From: Tulasnella sp. 424
Lineage: Eukaryota; Basidiomycota; Agaricomycetes; Cantharellales; Tulasnellaceae
Direction: 5' to 3'
DNA length: 64,000 nucleotides
NCBI GenBank assembly: GCA_019633425.1
Contig: WSUB01000020.1
Coordinates: 297,577-361,576, forward strand
Shown piece by piece: positions 44,131 through 57,685 of the stretch. Made by a program: the position numbers and the translations under genes. The notes beneath the pieces were generated by a model that saw only the letters and a program-made list of their open reading frames with translations, was not told the DNA's origin and made no database searches. Positions within the stretch are counted from its first letter, which is position 1. Every line of letters starts with the position of its first letter.

Positions 44131-46788
44131 TTGTTCAACGAGGTTTGGCTGTGGGAATTGGTGCGTGCCGCCTAGGACAGGATGGTGGATGTGAGTTTGA
44201 GAGGGGATTGCTAGAGTCAGCGGAACGGGGTTATATAGCACAGGAGGTCAAAGCTCCCGGATGTGAAACCACATTCCGGAACTTGTTTAGATCTCAAATT
44301 GATGCACGAGACTTGGAGATTGAATTCAGGAAGAGGTGCGTTGGAGTTCTAACTAACAGCTGTCGACCGGAGTCTCCGCTTTGACCGCCATGACCCGGAT
44401 CTGCTGGGAACAAAGAGGATTATTTCTGTAAAGGCGTACCGATATCCTCTGAATGGCCCGTAACTTTTCTGAGAAGGCGGGAAGGGGGGCTCGAGACTGA
44501 AGCTGTTAGCGTTATAATACGGCGACGTACCAGGCCGGGAAGATCCATCATGGTGTTCGGCTACAAACTCAGACAAAGAACCCCAAGCTGAGCAATGAAT
44601 ACCATCCTTAGCTTCAATCTCAATTCTCCGCATGTTTTTTCTGGGTCCCTATGGATGAGAACGAAGAAGCAATAACCCAGCGGGGCGCAGCATTTTGCTG
44701 ACGTGCTTATACCAAGAATAGCTTCCGGAAGCATTGACACCGTGTTTTGAGGGCGCTAGGTGTTTCTCTGGAATTTAATACTACTGAGCTTCCCATGTAT
44801 TTGAGATGGGAAGCGATATCGAGGTCTTAGCCGAGTTATTTTCGGTGGAGCCTGCGGGGGTACGTACACGTGCACGCAATGCCTGGACACCATTCAAGCG
44901 CTGCCTATCTACATACCCTTCAAATGCTACCTATCCAGAATCGAATGTACCAACATCAATAAACCGAATCAATGCCATGTGGGATCTCTTATCATGAGAG
45001 CACGATCACCGCTTGTGGAATGGAGTGGCGATTTGGAGGGCCTGTCACGCTACTTCCGAAGACGGTCCCGATCATTAGATCGACGTTACTTACACCGGAA
45101 CCAGAGCTTAAAGTGTCTAGAGAAGCTCACAGTCTCGGCTCCGGCACACTGGTGTTCCATGGTGATGGTAAGGATAAACGGAAATAGGCGTCAGCGTCCC
45201 AAGATCGAATCAGACCTCGAGCTGACGCGCGGCAATCTCCAAACCGAGAGAAGCACCTTTCAGTCAGACGGCTTTTAAGCTCCAACTCCAAGGGACAAGT
45301 CGAGGCTGCTTTCCTTTTCCGACACGGTAGTTTGAATCTCACAAAGAACCGGTCCTTGCTTTCCTGAATTTGGGACTCTGGGCCTCCTGAGACTTGCTTG
45401 AAGAATTATTGCTCCCATCCAGGTTTCAAGCCCCCTCAAACTCATGCCGCAAGAACGAACTACAGAAGGCAGTGAGATAATTTTAGCTGGTTCACATCTG
45501 GCCTAAACGTCTTGAGCATAAAAAAAGCTCATTTCACGTCAATCTTGCCGATACCTCAAAGTAGTCAATCATAGGATTATAATGATTTCATCTGCAGGAT
45601 ATCGATTTTTGAAGATGACTTATAGCCGGTATCTCGCTGCAGCCAGCCGGAGATTGTTCCATCATTATATATTCTGCCGACCGCCTGAGTGGACTTAGCC
45701 GGTTAGCCGACTACCTCTTCCTATTCAATGGAACCTCCTATCTCCTTCCCTAGCAGCCGAAAGACTATAATGTCCTTTTAGGATCCCTACCTACAATGAC
45801 CGATGGTCAAAATACAGGTGTGTTTACGCCCACCTCTGGACGCCACTCCGTCCTTAACGCATCCTGACCATATGTTCCTATCGGACGGTTTTTCTCACAA
45901 AACCCGTAATAGGGTAACTGCTCCGCAGTGGTTATCGATCTGATAAATTCCTACCGGCGCAATCCGCGCAAAACCCTGGCAGGCTATTCAAGCCCCTCGT
46001 GCACTGAGGTAAACTGGGTTAATCGCAGACGTCGGTGCACCACATGCTTCATTCTGCTAGCGAATTGGGCTGTCCATTTTTCAGGTCATCTGGGAGCGTG
46101 AATTTGGCAAACGAAGATAGACAACCCTTGAGGCTTATACCTGAGTCGACCACCCGCATTCATCACGGTGAATCTCGAACCCGTTTTACAGTTCGTCTAA
46201 ACCATCGGGCCGCAGCCCGGACAACTTAATAAATGCTAGCTTCATGTCGCCTTCTGATGCTATCAAATTCCCTCTACCGTTCCTGACCGGAATGTCTTTT
46301 ATCCCGGTCGAGGGCGCGTGCTATGATGTAATTGGCGTCCGAAGCACCGGTCTCGTCATTCTGCGCACCTGGGCCTGAACTCTGGTGATCGAACCTGGCT
46401 CATCTCTTGAAATTTCGAAAACATTTTGAGCATTTGATCAGCGCCGTCGCTAGGGTATAAGCGAGCGAGACAGTCGAATCGAAGGGGGTCCAAGGTACCA
46501 TCGTTAGGCAAACACGTATCACCCTGGGAATCCAGCAAATCGGAATAGACCTAAGACGGCGATTATTCTCGATCGACGTGGTGAGAAGCGACGGTGCGTG
46601 AAATGCCGTTCCTATCTCTGTTGAAAGGGTCGGTGCTCATCACAGACAACAAGGAGCACGTGTCCCATCCGGTCATATATTAACTTCCCCGGCCCATCTT
46701 CGCTTGAAATAAAACCACTTCCGACCCAACCCCCAACACCCGTGCAGACTTGCCCAACACCGTTCGGACGGAGGAGTACTAGTGGAGG
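44131..46788. other. Gene-poor region of about 2.6 kb
   Basis: No confident gene. A weak two-exon minus-strand candidate starts at 44633 (MRRIEIEAKDGIHC.. FVAEHHDGSSRP), with a GTACGT donor near 44530 and a possible acceptor CAGCAG near 44401. It has a DGSS motif but otherwise no family similarity. From 45.3 to 46.3 kb the DNA is less GC-rich and holds only short frames. No terminal repeats or transposase remains were found. Confidence 0.4.
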
Positions 46789-49700
46789 ATGGATACGAGT
46801 GGCGGGCGGTTTTCATCAACTTACCCACGTTCAGAAACAGATGCCGCGTCACGGCCAACCCCAACTGCGGCGACATCCGAGCAAGACCATGACCAATTAT
46901 CCCAACTCCCAGACACCGCAGGCTACTCATATGGATTCAGAAGTAACAACGGAACAGCAACGACTCTACTCACTGCTTCATCACTTCCTATAACCCCGCG
47001 TTCAGGCTATCAACCTCACTTTCCAGGGATCCCGTTTTCAACGTTATGGGAGCCAGCACAACAAAATGGCTTTTCAGTCTACCCGCCGACGCCTGGCACC
47101 GAAGCCCAGGTGATGACGCCAGTCTCGCCGCAGTTTGCTTTTCGTCCGCCAACGGCACCAGCCGCGACACGTCCGTTATCATCGGATGGGACTGAGCCCC
47201 CCACGACGGCTGTGTCATCCAATTCCGTCTCCTTTCAAGCCCCTCCTCCGACCAGTCAGAGTGAGGATTTGTCCTCTCCCCCATCGTCAAGCCGAGCCCA
47301 GTCCGCCCATCGAAGTGGAACGCAGAGCTCAGGGCTGTCGGGCTCCAGCTTCTGGTCAAGCTCAAAAGACACGAAAAATTTAAACCTTTCTGATCCTGTT
47401 TTTCTCGCTGTCAAGTGAGTAGAATCAAGCCACTAGATATTTAATATCGCTGAATTTATTTTCTCCTGTTTCCCAGAGAAGTGTCCTTCGATGGTTCAGC
47501 TCCTGCAGTCACGATCACCGAGGTGGAGGTGCCAGCGGAAGCGCCGAAAGAGATGGCCGCTAAGCCAGAGTTGGAGAGCGACGATCCAGAAGAGGACTCA
47601 CCTTATCCCGAGGTCCGCGCATCCGTATCCAACACGGACGATCCCGATATGCCTTGCTTGACGTTTCGGGCAGTCTTCCTGTCACTGGTTATTGGCCTCG
47701 TCTTCAATGCTGCGAACACGTTCTTCTACTTGAGATACCCGGCAGCTTATCTTACTTCGCCAACAATAGTGTAAGTGTCGGGCCTCTGATAAGGACCCCC
47801 TGATCGAGTCTTTCGGCTAATTTTTGTCTTATGCACAGCTTAACCGGCTATCTCGGTGGTAAAGCGCTTGAGAAGCTCCTCCCAATCCGGTCATGGGAGA
47901 TCGCTGGTCACGAGTTCAGCTTGAATCCTGGTCCATTCAACGTCAAAGAGCATACCATAATCTTTCTGGCTGGCGGGATATCGCTGGACACGGGGCCTGC
48001 ACCGTGGGGCTTGGCCGCAGTCATCGTATGGGACAAGATGTACCATCAAAAACTCCGCGAAGGGTGAACTCGTTTTATTTTTTCGATGCGTACTCGGGTT
48101 CGCGACAACTGAACATTGTCTTCGTTTGTAGATTCAGCTATCTATTTCTTCTCTCCGCTCAACTCATGGGTCTGGGATTGGCTGGTATGGCAAGCTCACT
48201 GTTCGTCCAACGGGCAGACGCAATATGGCCACAAAACCTATCCATCTGCGCTATGTTGAATACACTGCATGCCGGGGACGATGCCGAGGGGTACTTCATT
48301 GGACCCTCACGATTGCGACTGTTCGCAACGGTTGTCCCGTTGGCGGGGCTTTGGACGTTTCTCCCAGGTGACTTTGGATTGCATTCTACAGCAACGGATT
48401 TGCTTGGGCTAAACGAGTTTTCTAGGTTATCTATTCACTGCCGTATCATACTTCTCCGTCATCTGCTGGATCTGGCCAAGTGAGTCTGGCTTTACGTATT
48501 CGTTCTGTCCTCGGGGCGAGGAACTGACGCTGGATCTATTGATAGACAAAGTTGTCGTCAATCAGATATTTGGCACCGTGAATGGTTTGGGAATGAGCTT
48601 CATAACACTTGACTGGAGCCAAATCGCCTATATCGGTTCACCACTGACGATGCCTTTCTGGGCACAAGTCCACGTCTTTGGTGCATTCGTGGTATTTTAC
48701 TGGGTGTTACTCCCTATTCTCTATTACACCAACGTTCGTGGCAATTTTTATCCCCTACTAAAGATTCGTTCGCTCAACGTTGATGACTAATCGCTCTCGT
48801 AATTACCCGTAGGTCTGGGAGAGCGCCCACATGCCCATAATGGGAACTGGCGGCTACGACCGGTTCGCACAACCATACGACGTGAACCGCGTCCTCGACC
48901 TCCAAACTCTTCGCCTAAATCAAACCGCTTACGATGACTATTCACCGCTTTATCTACCCATTTCCTTCGCGATGACTTACACTCTGGCATGGACCATCCC
49001 TCCGGCGTTATTGATGCAAACACTACTTATCTTCGGCCCGGTGGCGTATAGGGCACTTCGAGGTCGTCCTAAGCCGGGAGACTACGTCACCGACATCCAC
49101 GCCAAGCTGATGAAGCGGTACCCAGCGGTGCCGTTATGGTGGCATGGAGCGGCTTTCATTGTTGGGGTCGGACTCGCCATTGGAGCGGCTCTGGTACGTC
49201 CTGTTGCGTGCACTTCGCTATTTAACTATCAAGAAGTAACCCAAAGGGAAATTTTTGTTACAGTTCCAGCCCAGTCTTCATATCCCTTTAGCAGCCGTAT
49301 TTCTCGCCATTGCGCTAGCAATAGTTTGGATTATCCCCGACTGCTATATCGCCGCGTCGACTGGGATGAGCGTGGCGATAAATCTTCTTGTTCAAACCAT
49401 TCCCGGAGTTCTATGGCAAGGCGAGCCTTTAACCAACATGGTAGGTGCAAGGTCTCGAGGGTGAGTATCCGACACTCACTGCGGTTGATATCTAGGTTTT
49501 CAAAGTGTTCTGCATCATGACCATGTCAAACGGGGGTGTTTTTGTGAAGGGATTTAAGCTGGGACATTATATGAAGATACCGCCAAAGTATACGTTCTTT
49601 GGTAAGTTGTTGTGTTTGGTTCGGTGAAAAGGACGGTCTCCGAGTGACGACTTCCGGACCTACAGCTCAATTTGCTGGAATACTGCTTGGCAATGCGTGG

Positions 49701-50559
49701 CAAATCTACATTAAAGAGCGCCTGTTTGCGGCTATTCCTGACATCTGTGAGCCTAATCAACATGCTCGCTTAACTTGTCCGCAGGGGAGAGTGTTTTACA
49801 CCGCTTCTATCGTCTGGTGAGTTCTCGCTGACCCACGACATCGGCTACGAGTTCTGACTCGAACTCTACCTTGCCAAATCCAGGGGCCTCATTGGCCCGA
49901 CTCGACAGTTTGGCAAAGGGGCGATTTATTATGGGCCGCCCTTTGCCGCGTTCGTCGGAGCTACGCTCCCGCTCTTGGTTTGGATTTGGAACAGGCGGTA
50001 CCCGTTCACATTTATGAGAAAGTTTAACGTGGCAGTGGCCCTGAACGGTCCGACTGGGGTCCCTCCTGCTACTGGTATCAATTATTCATCATGGTTTTTG
50101 ACGGGAGTCATCTTTCGTAAGTGATTTAAGAGTGGTGTCGCTTGAGGCGCGGGGGACTGATCGGCTCTCGACCCGATTGATTCACTTCAGAATGGTACTT
50201 GCGGACGAGACGATATCGTTGGTGGGCGAGGTATAATTACGTCCTTGCTGGCGCGCTGGACACAGGCAAGTGAATCTCTCTCGCCAATTCGATGATGGAA
50301 CACTCACCCACGTTTGGCATGCAGGTACAACTATCGGGCTACTGCTATGCTTCCTGATCCTGCAACTTCCCAAGGCTCCAAATGGCTTTGTTGTGAACTG
50401 GTGGGGGAACACTGTGTGGCAGAACAGTAAGTTGACCGCCGAAGCATCCATGTCGGCATCTTCTGACAACGTTTGTCTGGTTTCGTTCCGAATTGGTTTA
50501 TAGCTGCAGATGGAAGGGGCACCCCATTCTACCCGACTGATCCCGTTAACGGGTTTTGA
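46789..50559 (+). CDS. Oligopeptide transporter, OPT family
   Basis: Fourteen exons: 46789-47414, 47477-47770, 47839-48063, 48132-48367, 48426-48479, 48546-48733, 48813-49193, 49264-49440, 49496-49601, 49666-49816, 49884-50116, 50191-50265, 50325-50426, 50504-50559; 967 aa. A long disordered Ser/Pro-rich N-terminus (about 250 residues, larger than usual) precedes the OPT core. Signatures include GLVFNAANTFFYLRYP, KEHTIIF, VNQIFGTVNGLGMSFITLDW, QGEPLTNMVFKVF, LGHYMKIPPKYTFFAQ and GLIGPTRQFG, plus the C-terminal NWWGNTVWQN. About a dozen membrane helices are visible. Such proteins import small peptides or related metal-peptide substrates at the plasma membrane using protons. The intron at 50266-50324 has a GC donor (GCAAGT). 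Confidence 0.94.
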
Positions 50560-51263
50560 CTTTAGCTTTCGTTTGTATTATTATTATTGTATCACTATGG
50601 CCGTCGAATGTCACTCGCATTGACCTGCATCGCATAGACTCCCATTCTGCTTGGCTTTACACCTGAGCATGCTGTTAGATTATAAGAATGAGAACCCGGG
50701 TTCTTTAGAGTCTCGAGGTTTCCGGTGTTTCGAGAGAGAGGAAATGCTCGCGATACTGCACAATTTTTCGTAATTAGCAGCGAACTGGGTGATGGAATGC
50801 CGTCGAGAGCTGGCACATATGAGGGAAGGAATTCTTGCTCCAGGGCATGCCCGGACAGCTAACTGCTAGCCGTCAAATCGAGCTCGCCTTCTGTCGGAAG
50901 CGCTCTCACCTCCACGAGCTGCAGACGTCGATTGAGCGTTTGGGTCGTCTGCGGTCGTTGGCCGGCGCAGGGCGTGACCTGGTCACGTGGGTGACAAACA
51001 AAGCAGAGTTGGCGTTTGAACTGAACTTCACCACGACCACCCGCAATTCCCGCCGTTCCCGCTATTCCGCTCGTCTCAGGCGGCCCTTCGACGCTCCCTT
51101 ATAACTTGCTACACCTCTTTACACCCATCTTTCCAAACGACTTTGACGATTTCCAGTGGATTTTTCTGGATTCATGACAGTCCACGAGGTGAGCTGCCTC
51201 GAGGCTTGCATCGTGCAGGATCCTGGCGCAACAGTACTCAATGAATCTACCTCTCAGGCAAGG
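50560..51263. other. Intergenic region and leader of the BUD4-like gene
   Basis: No gene. A candidate 5' UTR intron runs from GTGAGC at 51189 to CTCTCAG before 51257, immediately upstream of the chosen start. Confidence 0.45.
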
Positions 51264-54200
51264 ATGGCTTCGCCCCCACCAATCCTCTCTTCTCAACGTC
51301 CACAATCACCCCCCATCCGAGGGGGAGATAAACTCAAGAACTCTATTTTGGCCAACAGTCAATCTGGTTGGACATCCACAACGGTCATCTCCCCCCTGAA
51401 GATCACCAAACAGCCCAAGGCCCCTCCTAGCCCGGACGCAACACCCTCTCCGCCAATGTCTTCGAACCTGTCTTCGAACCAAGGCTCGCCAGGTGCAACC
51501 ACTGTACGACGAACATCATCGTCGTTCAGCCACGTTAGGAATCACGGCCTCGTCTCCAACTCGCCTTTCATCAGGTCACCAACACTCGACGGTGATGGAG
51601 GCCCTCTCGGTGCCAAGTTCCGACCAATACCTCAATCCGAGTCCGGAGGCTACAAAGTCCTTCCCCGCCCGAGCAAGATTCCCGGCGTTACTCCAAGAAA
51701 ACCCAGCCCGTCTATCGCTATGATCGCGAACCGGCGCGTCAGCCCAGCACAGGCAACTCGACGTGCCAGCTTAGAGAGACGCAAGCGCCTCATGGAGAAC
51801 GAGAACTTCCAGAAAGCACTGGCGATGGAGGCCGCGGCGATGGGCTACACCGGTCAAGGGCTGGGCATCATCTCGTCATCACAAGGTTTAGGCAAGAAAC
51901 CCAGTAAAGGCCTCTCGAAAGTCGCGGAGTTAGAATTCGTCTCTAAGAGTCCATTTATCGCTGGACCGAAACAATCGAACTCGACGAACACATCTCCGTC
52001 ACTGACTTCGTCAGCCAACTCAAGTCCCCAACAAAGTCAACCGGAGGAATCCGAGGACGCTGAGGAGCCTGCCACTCCAACAACGTTCGAACATCAAACA
52101 CCTGATATTCATGTGGAGGACACGTCGGATGGACGAGCAACCCCCGACGATGAAGAATCGCCAATGGCTTTGTCGGAACCGTCAAAGTCTCTGCCAAATA
52201 CTTCTCTCGGAGTATCTCCTCATCCGTCGCGACCTTTACCAGCCTCGCCTCGCTCCCGTCGAGCCGCTGCTGCCTTTTACGATTCTTCCAACCAAGCCCC
52301 TCCTTCACCCCCATCCCCGGCGCGCCGACCTGGACCTCAATATTCGACTCCAACGCCTGTGCGGTTCATCATCTCGTCAACGCCGACGCCAACCAAATCC
52401 TCACTGAAATCGAAACGACGCATCCGTGGACCTCGCTCACCGGAGTTGGATGGGAGCTTCGTCGTGGAGCGAACCCCGAGCGGTAGACGACGCTACGGTA
52501 GCTTGAGGAGGAGACATGAGCGGAGGAAAACCGTCACCTTTGACGAGCGTTGCGATGTGCTGGAGTTTGAACCCGATTCTGACGAAGACTTCGTCGACTC
52601 TGAGTGGGTAACCAGCGAGGAGGAGGACGCTGGTCCATATTATGCGGAGGAAGCCGAGGAGGAGGTAGACCAGCACGAGCAGCATTCCGATCATGGCGAC
52701 GATTACGAACACGAGAGAGAACAAGGCTACGAAGATGAACCTGCGCCTCGCAGCAGTGAGGTGGACGCTATCCACGGCCTGGTCAATTCCATGATTGAAG
52801 ACGAAATGAACGAGTTCAACGCGGATAACTCCATGGAAGCCGAGTACGACCAGTCTGGAGATTCAAGACATACACTACAGTTCAAGTCGGGCGAAGAGGC
52901 TAATACCTCTCTGGACTTCCACGAGGGTTCGAATGCTTCGGTAGACTTCGCAGCAGCAAATACGTCCTTGGATTTCCAGGAAGCCAATACGTCCCTTGAC
53001 TTCCACGAGGGCGATTCATTCGAACTCAGACTCCAAAAAGCGACCCAGAACCGGTGTGTCGATTCCGACGATCAGGTGGAGGCTGAAGAGGAAGAAGAAG
53101 AGGAGACGCCGCAGCGCAGTCGACAGGAAGCACAAGGAGATCTGACAGTCGAATCCGCTCACCTTGAATACCTTGCCTCGCCTTCGGGCACTCCCCAACG
53201 ACGCAACAACCATAACGAGACTTCAAACCAACACAATTCCCCACCATCCGAGTCGGCTCCGGTGGCCGATTCGGGTAGCCAAGCGTTCTTACTGGGTGGC
53301 AAAGGACAAGCCTTTGCTTCGGGAAGTACGCTTGGTTCGACCGGATCTTGGTCATCACACCTTGTTCAGTCCGATAGTCAGAGTAGTCTTTCAGGCCGCG
53401 CGTCGCCACGGATCAGTCGGGAGGATGTGCAACGAAGGCTGGCTGAGCACAGGGTTGGCAAAGCGATGTTGGGAGATGAGGAAGGCCAAACGGAGAGCGA
53501 GGGGGAGGACGTTCCTCGGAGACATACCGCAGCCGCCTTGACTGCCTTCGCACGGAGGCCACACGGGAATGCCGAGGATGGACGACCGTTGCCTCAACTG
53601 CCGGCATCTGGATCGGCGGAGCGAATCCAGGCTCCCAGTATGAATCGCGTACCCCAGAGTCACGACGCGGTCCTCCAAACCACAGCCAGCCAGAATACCC
53701 CCGATCGCCCGCAATCCCTCCCTGTCGAACGCTCGTTGACGACCGATGGTAACTTGCCACAGGCGGCATATAACCACCCGCCGGCACATCCTTCACTCAC
53801 TAGGACCTACGATATCACTCAGCCGGGAGTCGACATTGCGGATGTCAAGAGCGCTCTTGACCGTTTGATGATTGGTGTCGAGAATGGCTTCCTCGACGAT
53901 GGGTCACAGGCTGGCTCAACCAACTCTAGACCCGGTTCATTCGCTGGTCCTTCAGTACCCACACAACACCCCCCAATCGAAACAGTTCGATCCTCTTATG
54001 TTCTGCGGTCGTCAACCCCATTATCGATGCCTCCTGAGGATGTGGATTCTTCGCAAGAGCTCATTGCCTCGCAATTACCATCACCGGCGCCACCACCGAA
54101 GGAGGACCAAACCTTGGCCCCTTCTCGTCCTACCAGTCTTGTGAGGGTGAAGAGCGGCAAGGAAATCCTGAAAGAGCACGAGGCGCATGTCATTGCCAAG

Positions 54201-56155
54201 CGACGAGAGGCGCGACGTCGGGAGAACAGTATCCATGGACGACCTCTGAGTAAGAGACGCAGCCTATCAACGAGTGATGCAGAAGGGGCTCGACGAGAGG
54301 TTAGTTCAGACTCGGATTTTGGCGCACTTGGCATCTAAAAACACCCAACCTTTCTAGCGAAAGTCATTTGTGGGGCAGGCCGTGGAGCTTTTGGACGTGC
54401 CGATCGACGAGGTCGATCTACCGCTGACAGACTCGATCGACCGAGAGCTAAGGAACTTGAATGAGGGTGAACAGGTAAGTACTCCGAACCATCCGGAGTT
54501 TCAATCTCATTTACTCTCGTCCGACAGCCTACATACCGTCTGCGCGAACGCGAAGAAACCATCTATGCCTCAGCAGATGACAGGGTCTCGCATATGACTC
54601 GTGCTGGCGACGTTAACACTGGCCGAGCATGGAGAGTGGTGCGCCGAGCTTCAGACATGGTGCGTTTCTCCAGCCAGCAAATCAAATAAGCTTGTGCTCA
54701 CGAATACGCTGTAGAATGAATACGCGAGGCAGATTCGTGATTGGCGGAACCAAGACAGATCGGGGCGGGCGCACGGCAAGGTCTTTGTCAAAGGTGGGCA
54801 AACCTTCCTATTATCAGGAAACAACGGCTGACTTGTACGGTTTCCCTCTAGTCCTTGGCCTAAGGGACATCAATGTTCCTCTCCCTAATCAACCGACGGA
54901 CTTTACTGTGACGCTGAACAATGGGATTCACTGCGTGGAGACCCCCGAGACCCGGCTTGATAAGGAATGTCGCGTCGAACAAGAGTTTGAGCTGTAAGTA
55001 CCAACCGCCTTGCTGCCGTGTTTTCCAACTCATTGGTCCTTGAAGTATCGAACACGGCCAGTTGGAGTTCACTCTGACCATCAAAGTCCGGAAAGACCCG
55101 CATATTGTGGCCCAGATGCAGGCCATCAATGCTCCACGAATTACACCCAGCCCAGCACCACCACCGATACCAGTGGCACCCCCGCCAAAGGGAGGGTTCT
55201 TAAGTCTTTTTGGTGGTAGCAAGAAGTCGAAGACACACAAGCGTGCATATACTCAGCCCGAGACCATACTTCAACAGCCGCCTCAATCGAGACATGTTGA
55301 TGAGTGCTTCGCGAAGTACCTTCAACCGGACGGCACTTTGGGCACTGCCTTCATTTCATTCAAGGACGTTGCTAGACGATGCGACACACGGTTGTTCGAG
55401 ACTAGCTATCCATTAATTGGCTATTCGGCGGACGACAAGCGAGCATCCTCAGGACTGCAACTAGGCGAGGTTGTCCTCCAAATATTCAGGTTGCCACCCC
55501 TGCCTGGTGTGAAGCCTGATCAGCTACCACAATCCCTAGAGGAGTGTCACCGTGGTCTGCGCCACATTGCTTGGCACAAGGTGATGTACCATGAGGGTAC
55601 CTTGACGCAGAGCGGTGGTGATTGCAAGGTGGGTCGACGTCCTCCTGGTTGATTGATTGGGTTTTGACAAATATTTTGAAAAGGGCTGGCGAAGGCGACA
55701 TATCAAGGTCATTGGCGCTAACCTAGTGTCCTTTAACGATGTGACGAATCGACCCACTGCGACAATCGAGTTGAAGCGCGCTATCGCTGTGGTTGATAAT
55801 CAGGATCCCAATGCCGACCCGACTTCCCCAATAGGGTCCAAACCTGATGAAGACGAAACCTACAACGTGGAACGCTCCTTCCGTCTTATTTTCCCTGGCA
55901 ATGAGGTGATTGCCTTCTTCGCTGACACAGATAGCGACAAGTCAAAGTGGTGAGTGTCTTCTCCGAGGTAGTTTTTTGAGTGAATTTACCTAACGTTCTT
56001 GTTTTAGGCTTGATATTCTTCGTGCCCTCATCGGACGTATCCCGCCGAACCCGTTGTGGGCCGAACTCGTCTGGCAGCGCCAGGAAGAGATCTTGTCGGG
56101 TGCTCAGCCCCGACCTTCTGTTCTCGCGTCTGTGACCGAAGGCACACCGTCATGA
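51264..56155 (+). CDS. BUD4: BUD4/anillin-like protein with C-terminal PH domain
   Basis: Eight exons: 51264-54299, 54358-54474, 54528-54659, 54715-54793, 54852-54993, 55046-55628, 55684-55949, 56008-56155; 1500 aa. Another in-frame ATG at 51174 would add 30 residues, but a leader intron seems likelier. The first 1000 residues are disordered, Ser/Pro-rich and acidic, with a run of near-repeats of NTSLDFHE and NASVDF (about 550-590). The conserved part has AWRVVRRASDMNEYARQIRD, a C2/anillin-homology region (LRDINVPLPNQPTDFTVTLN, HCVETPETRLDKE, GQLEFTLTIKVRKDPH) and a PH domain (GTLTQSGGDC, GWRRRHIKVIGANLVSFND, SFRLIFPGNEVIAFFADTDS). In yeasts Bud4 organises septins at the bud neck; a septin or septum role is inferred. 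Confidence 0.9.
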
Positions 56156-57133
56156 AGACGAATGTTGGCCCACCTCTATGAACATCCGGTTTGTAATTTC
56201 CTTATTGTTTCCCTCTTCTTGTATTTGAACCTCTCGCGTCTCCTCTCGATCTCGCTGTCCTGCTCTTCGTTTTCTTGCTGTCGCTCGCACTCCCTACAAG
56301 CACGTTCATTCCGCACCTGTGGTCCGGCCTTGATAATTATGTATATGTGTAACAGCTCCTTGACTGAATTCTTGCTCAGACTAGCTGTGTTTTCACGTGG
56401 ACTCTTTGAATTCGGCAGTGTCCGCTCTGCCTATTTAGGAGAGACGCGTAACCCTGGATCGCTGTCGGCCAACCGATTGGAATCTTAATATGCCAAGCGC
56501 AAGCGTGCGTCATCTAAGGCCACCGGCCGTCGTTCGCTACGGTGCATAAAAAGGCGCTAACGCTAAGGATGCACTGGCAAGCTGCTCTTTTCCCATGTGA
56601 GGCGTCAGTCCCACGGTTTCCCCTTCCTAATCCGTCTAACCTCCCCCGTCTGCCGAAACCTCACTAACGTCTCTCCTCCCAACCGGCAGAACACCTTACT
56701 AATGATCCAGCAAAATAAACAAAGCGCAGCACAGCATATCTTAACACTCTACGTGTATTATGACTCTTGAGCTTAGTCAAAGGCTGCGGGAGCGTACGTG
56801 TCCATCTCGTTACCGGATCGCTATACTTTTCCGCGTCGTGTATATATGTAGTCGCAGTTTAGTATTCTGTGTACGGTAGCGATTGTCTCTGATACAGTCG
56901 TTTCGCCACTGAACTTGCGCCTACTATCTACTCTACTATAAGGCTTCTCTCGCGAGCCGCTTACCTAATCGACGCGATTTACATTCCCGACCCCCTCGGT
57001 GAGGATCTCCTTCCACGATAACAAATAAAGCACCGCGTTATTCCCCCTTTCATCCATTCGCAGATCCGCATTGTACTTATGTAACTCCTTTTGCACGCAC
57101 CCTGACAGGAACCTACCTGAGCGACGGAGCAGC
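56156..57133. other. Intergenic region upstream of the intronless DGS-family cluster
   Basis: No gene found. A pyrimidine-rich stretch and AATAAAGCACC near 57020 precede the first intronless gene. Confidence 0.4.
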
Positions 57134-57685
57134 ATGCTTCACCGCTCGCGGAACTCCATCACCTCTATTAAACCCAAAGGCAAAAATCGCCGCACCAAGA
57201 CATCCCAGCCGACTATCAGTGGCCACCCTGAAGATACGAGACCCGTAGTTAGTTCCAAAAACCATACCATACCGCCGCACGCTGCGAGCGAAGTCGCGAG
57301 ATGCGAAAATCCCGTCGACCTAATTGGTCTAGACGATGACCCGAGAGGGTGCTTTTGGAGAGCTAATTGTTCGACAGAGATTCGACGGAAGCAGAGGGGT
57401 GAAACGAGTCCCCTCTACTCCGTTATCAGTCAAGGAAGAAATGAAGCCGGGAACTGGTACGAGAAACTAGAATGGATAGTGATGTTCCCGAAACAAAAAC
57501 CAGAAACTTATCGATATTGGAATAAAGACGGTTCGTACACTGAGTGCTTTCCCGATTGGTCGACCTATTACTCAAAAAATCCAAACCACGAGAGATATAT
57601 CACGCCATTGTATGGTGGATTTTTCAGACATATTCGCAGCAATGGAAGAGAGTATCGCAGGGCTCCGCATTTCAAACCCGACTAG
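57134..57685 (+). CDS. DGS-motif family, intronless member H1 (C-terminally truncated)
   Basis: Single exon, 183 aa. A basic N-terminal region is followed by LDDDPRGCFWRANCSTEIRR, a GET motif, GNWYEKLEW, and the core YRYWNKDGSYTECFPDWSTY, then NHERYITPLYGGFF. It stops at APHFKPD. H2 and H3 continue for about 35-40 residues with ERGLN, a GP-x-x-x-FEPPW motif and a basic end. In H1 the next reading frame after the stop gives LVLLWLRLHLAVIF, resembling that missing tail, so a frameshift probably truncated it. No introns at positions where H4 has three. Function unknown; Lys/Arg content suggests a nuclear or RNA-associated protein only weakly. Confidence 0.75.
   Translation: MLHRSRNSITSIKPKGKNRRTKTSQPTISGHPEDTRPVVSSKNHTIPPHAASEVARCENPVDLIGLDDDPRGCFWRANCSTEIRRKQRGETSPLYSVISQGRNEAGNWYEKLEWIVMFPKQKPETYRYWNKDGSYTECFPDWSTYYSKNPNHERYITPLYGGFFRHIRSNGREYRRAPHFKPD

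Noticed and set aside
46370..46410. GGTTCGATC on the minus strand, a possible tRNA B box
   Set aside because: The stem bases do not pair and no A box is placed correctly.
45300..46700. Possible transposon remnant in the gene-poor region
   Set aside because: No terminal repeats, target-site duplication or transposase-like frame could be found.
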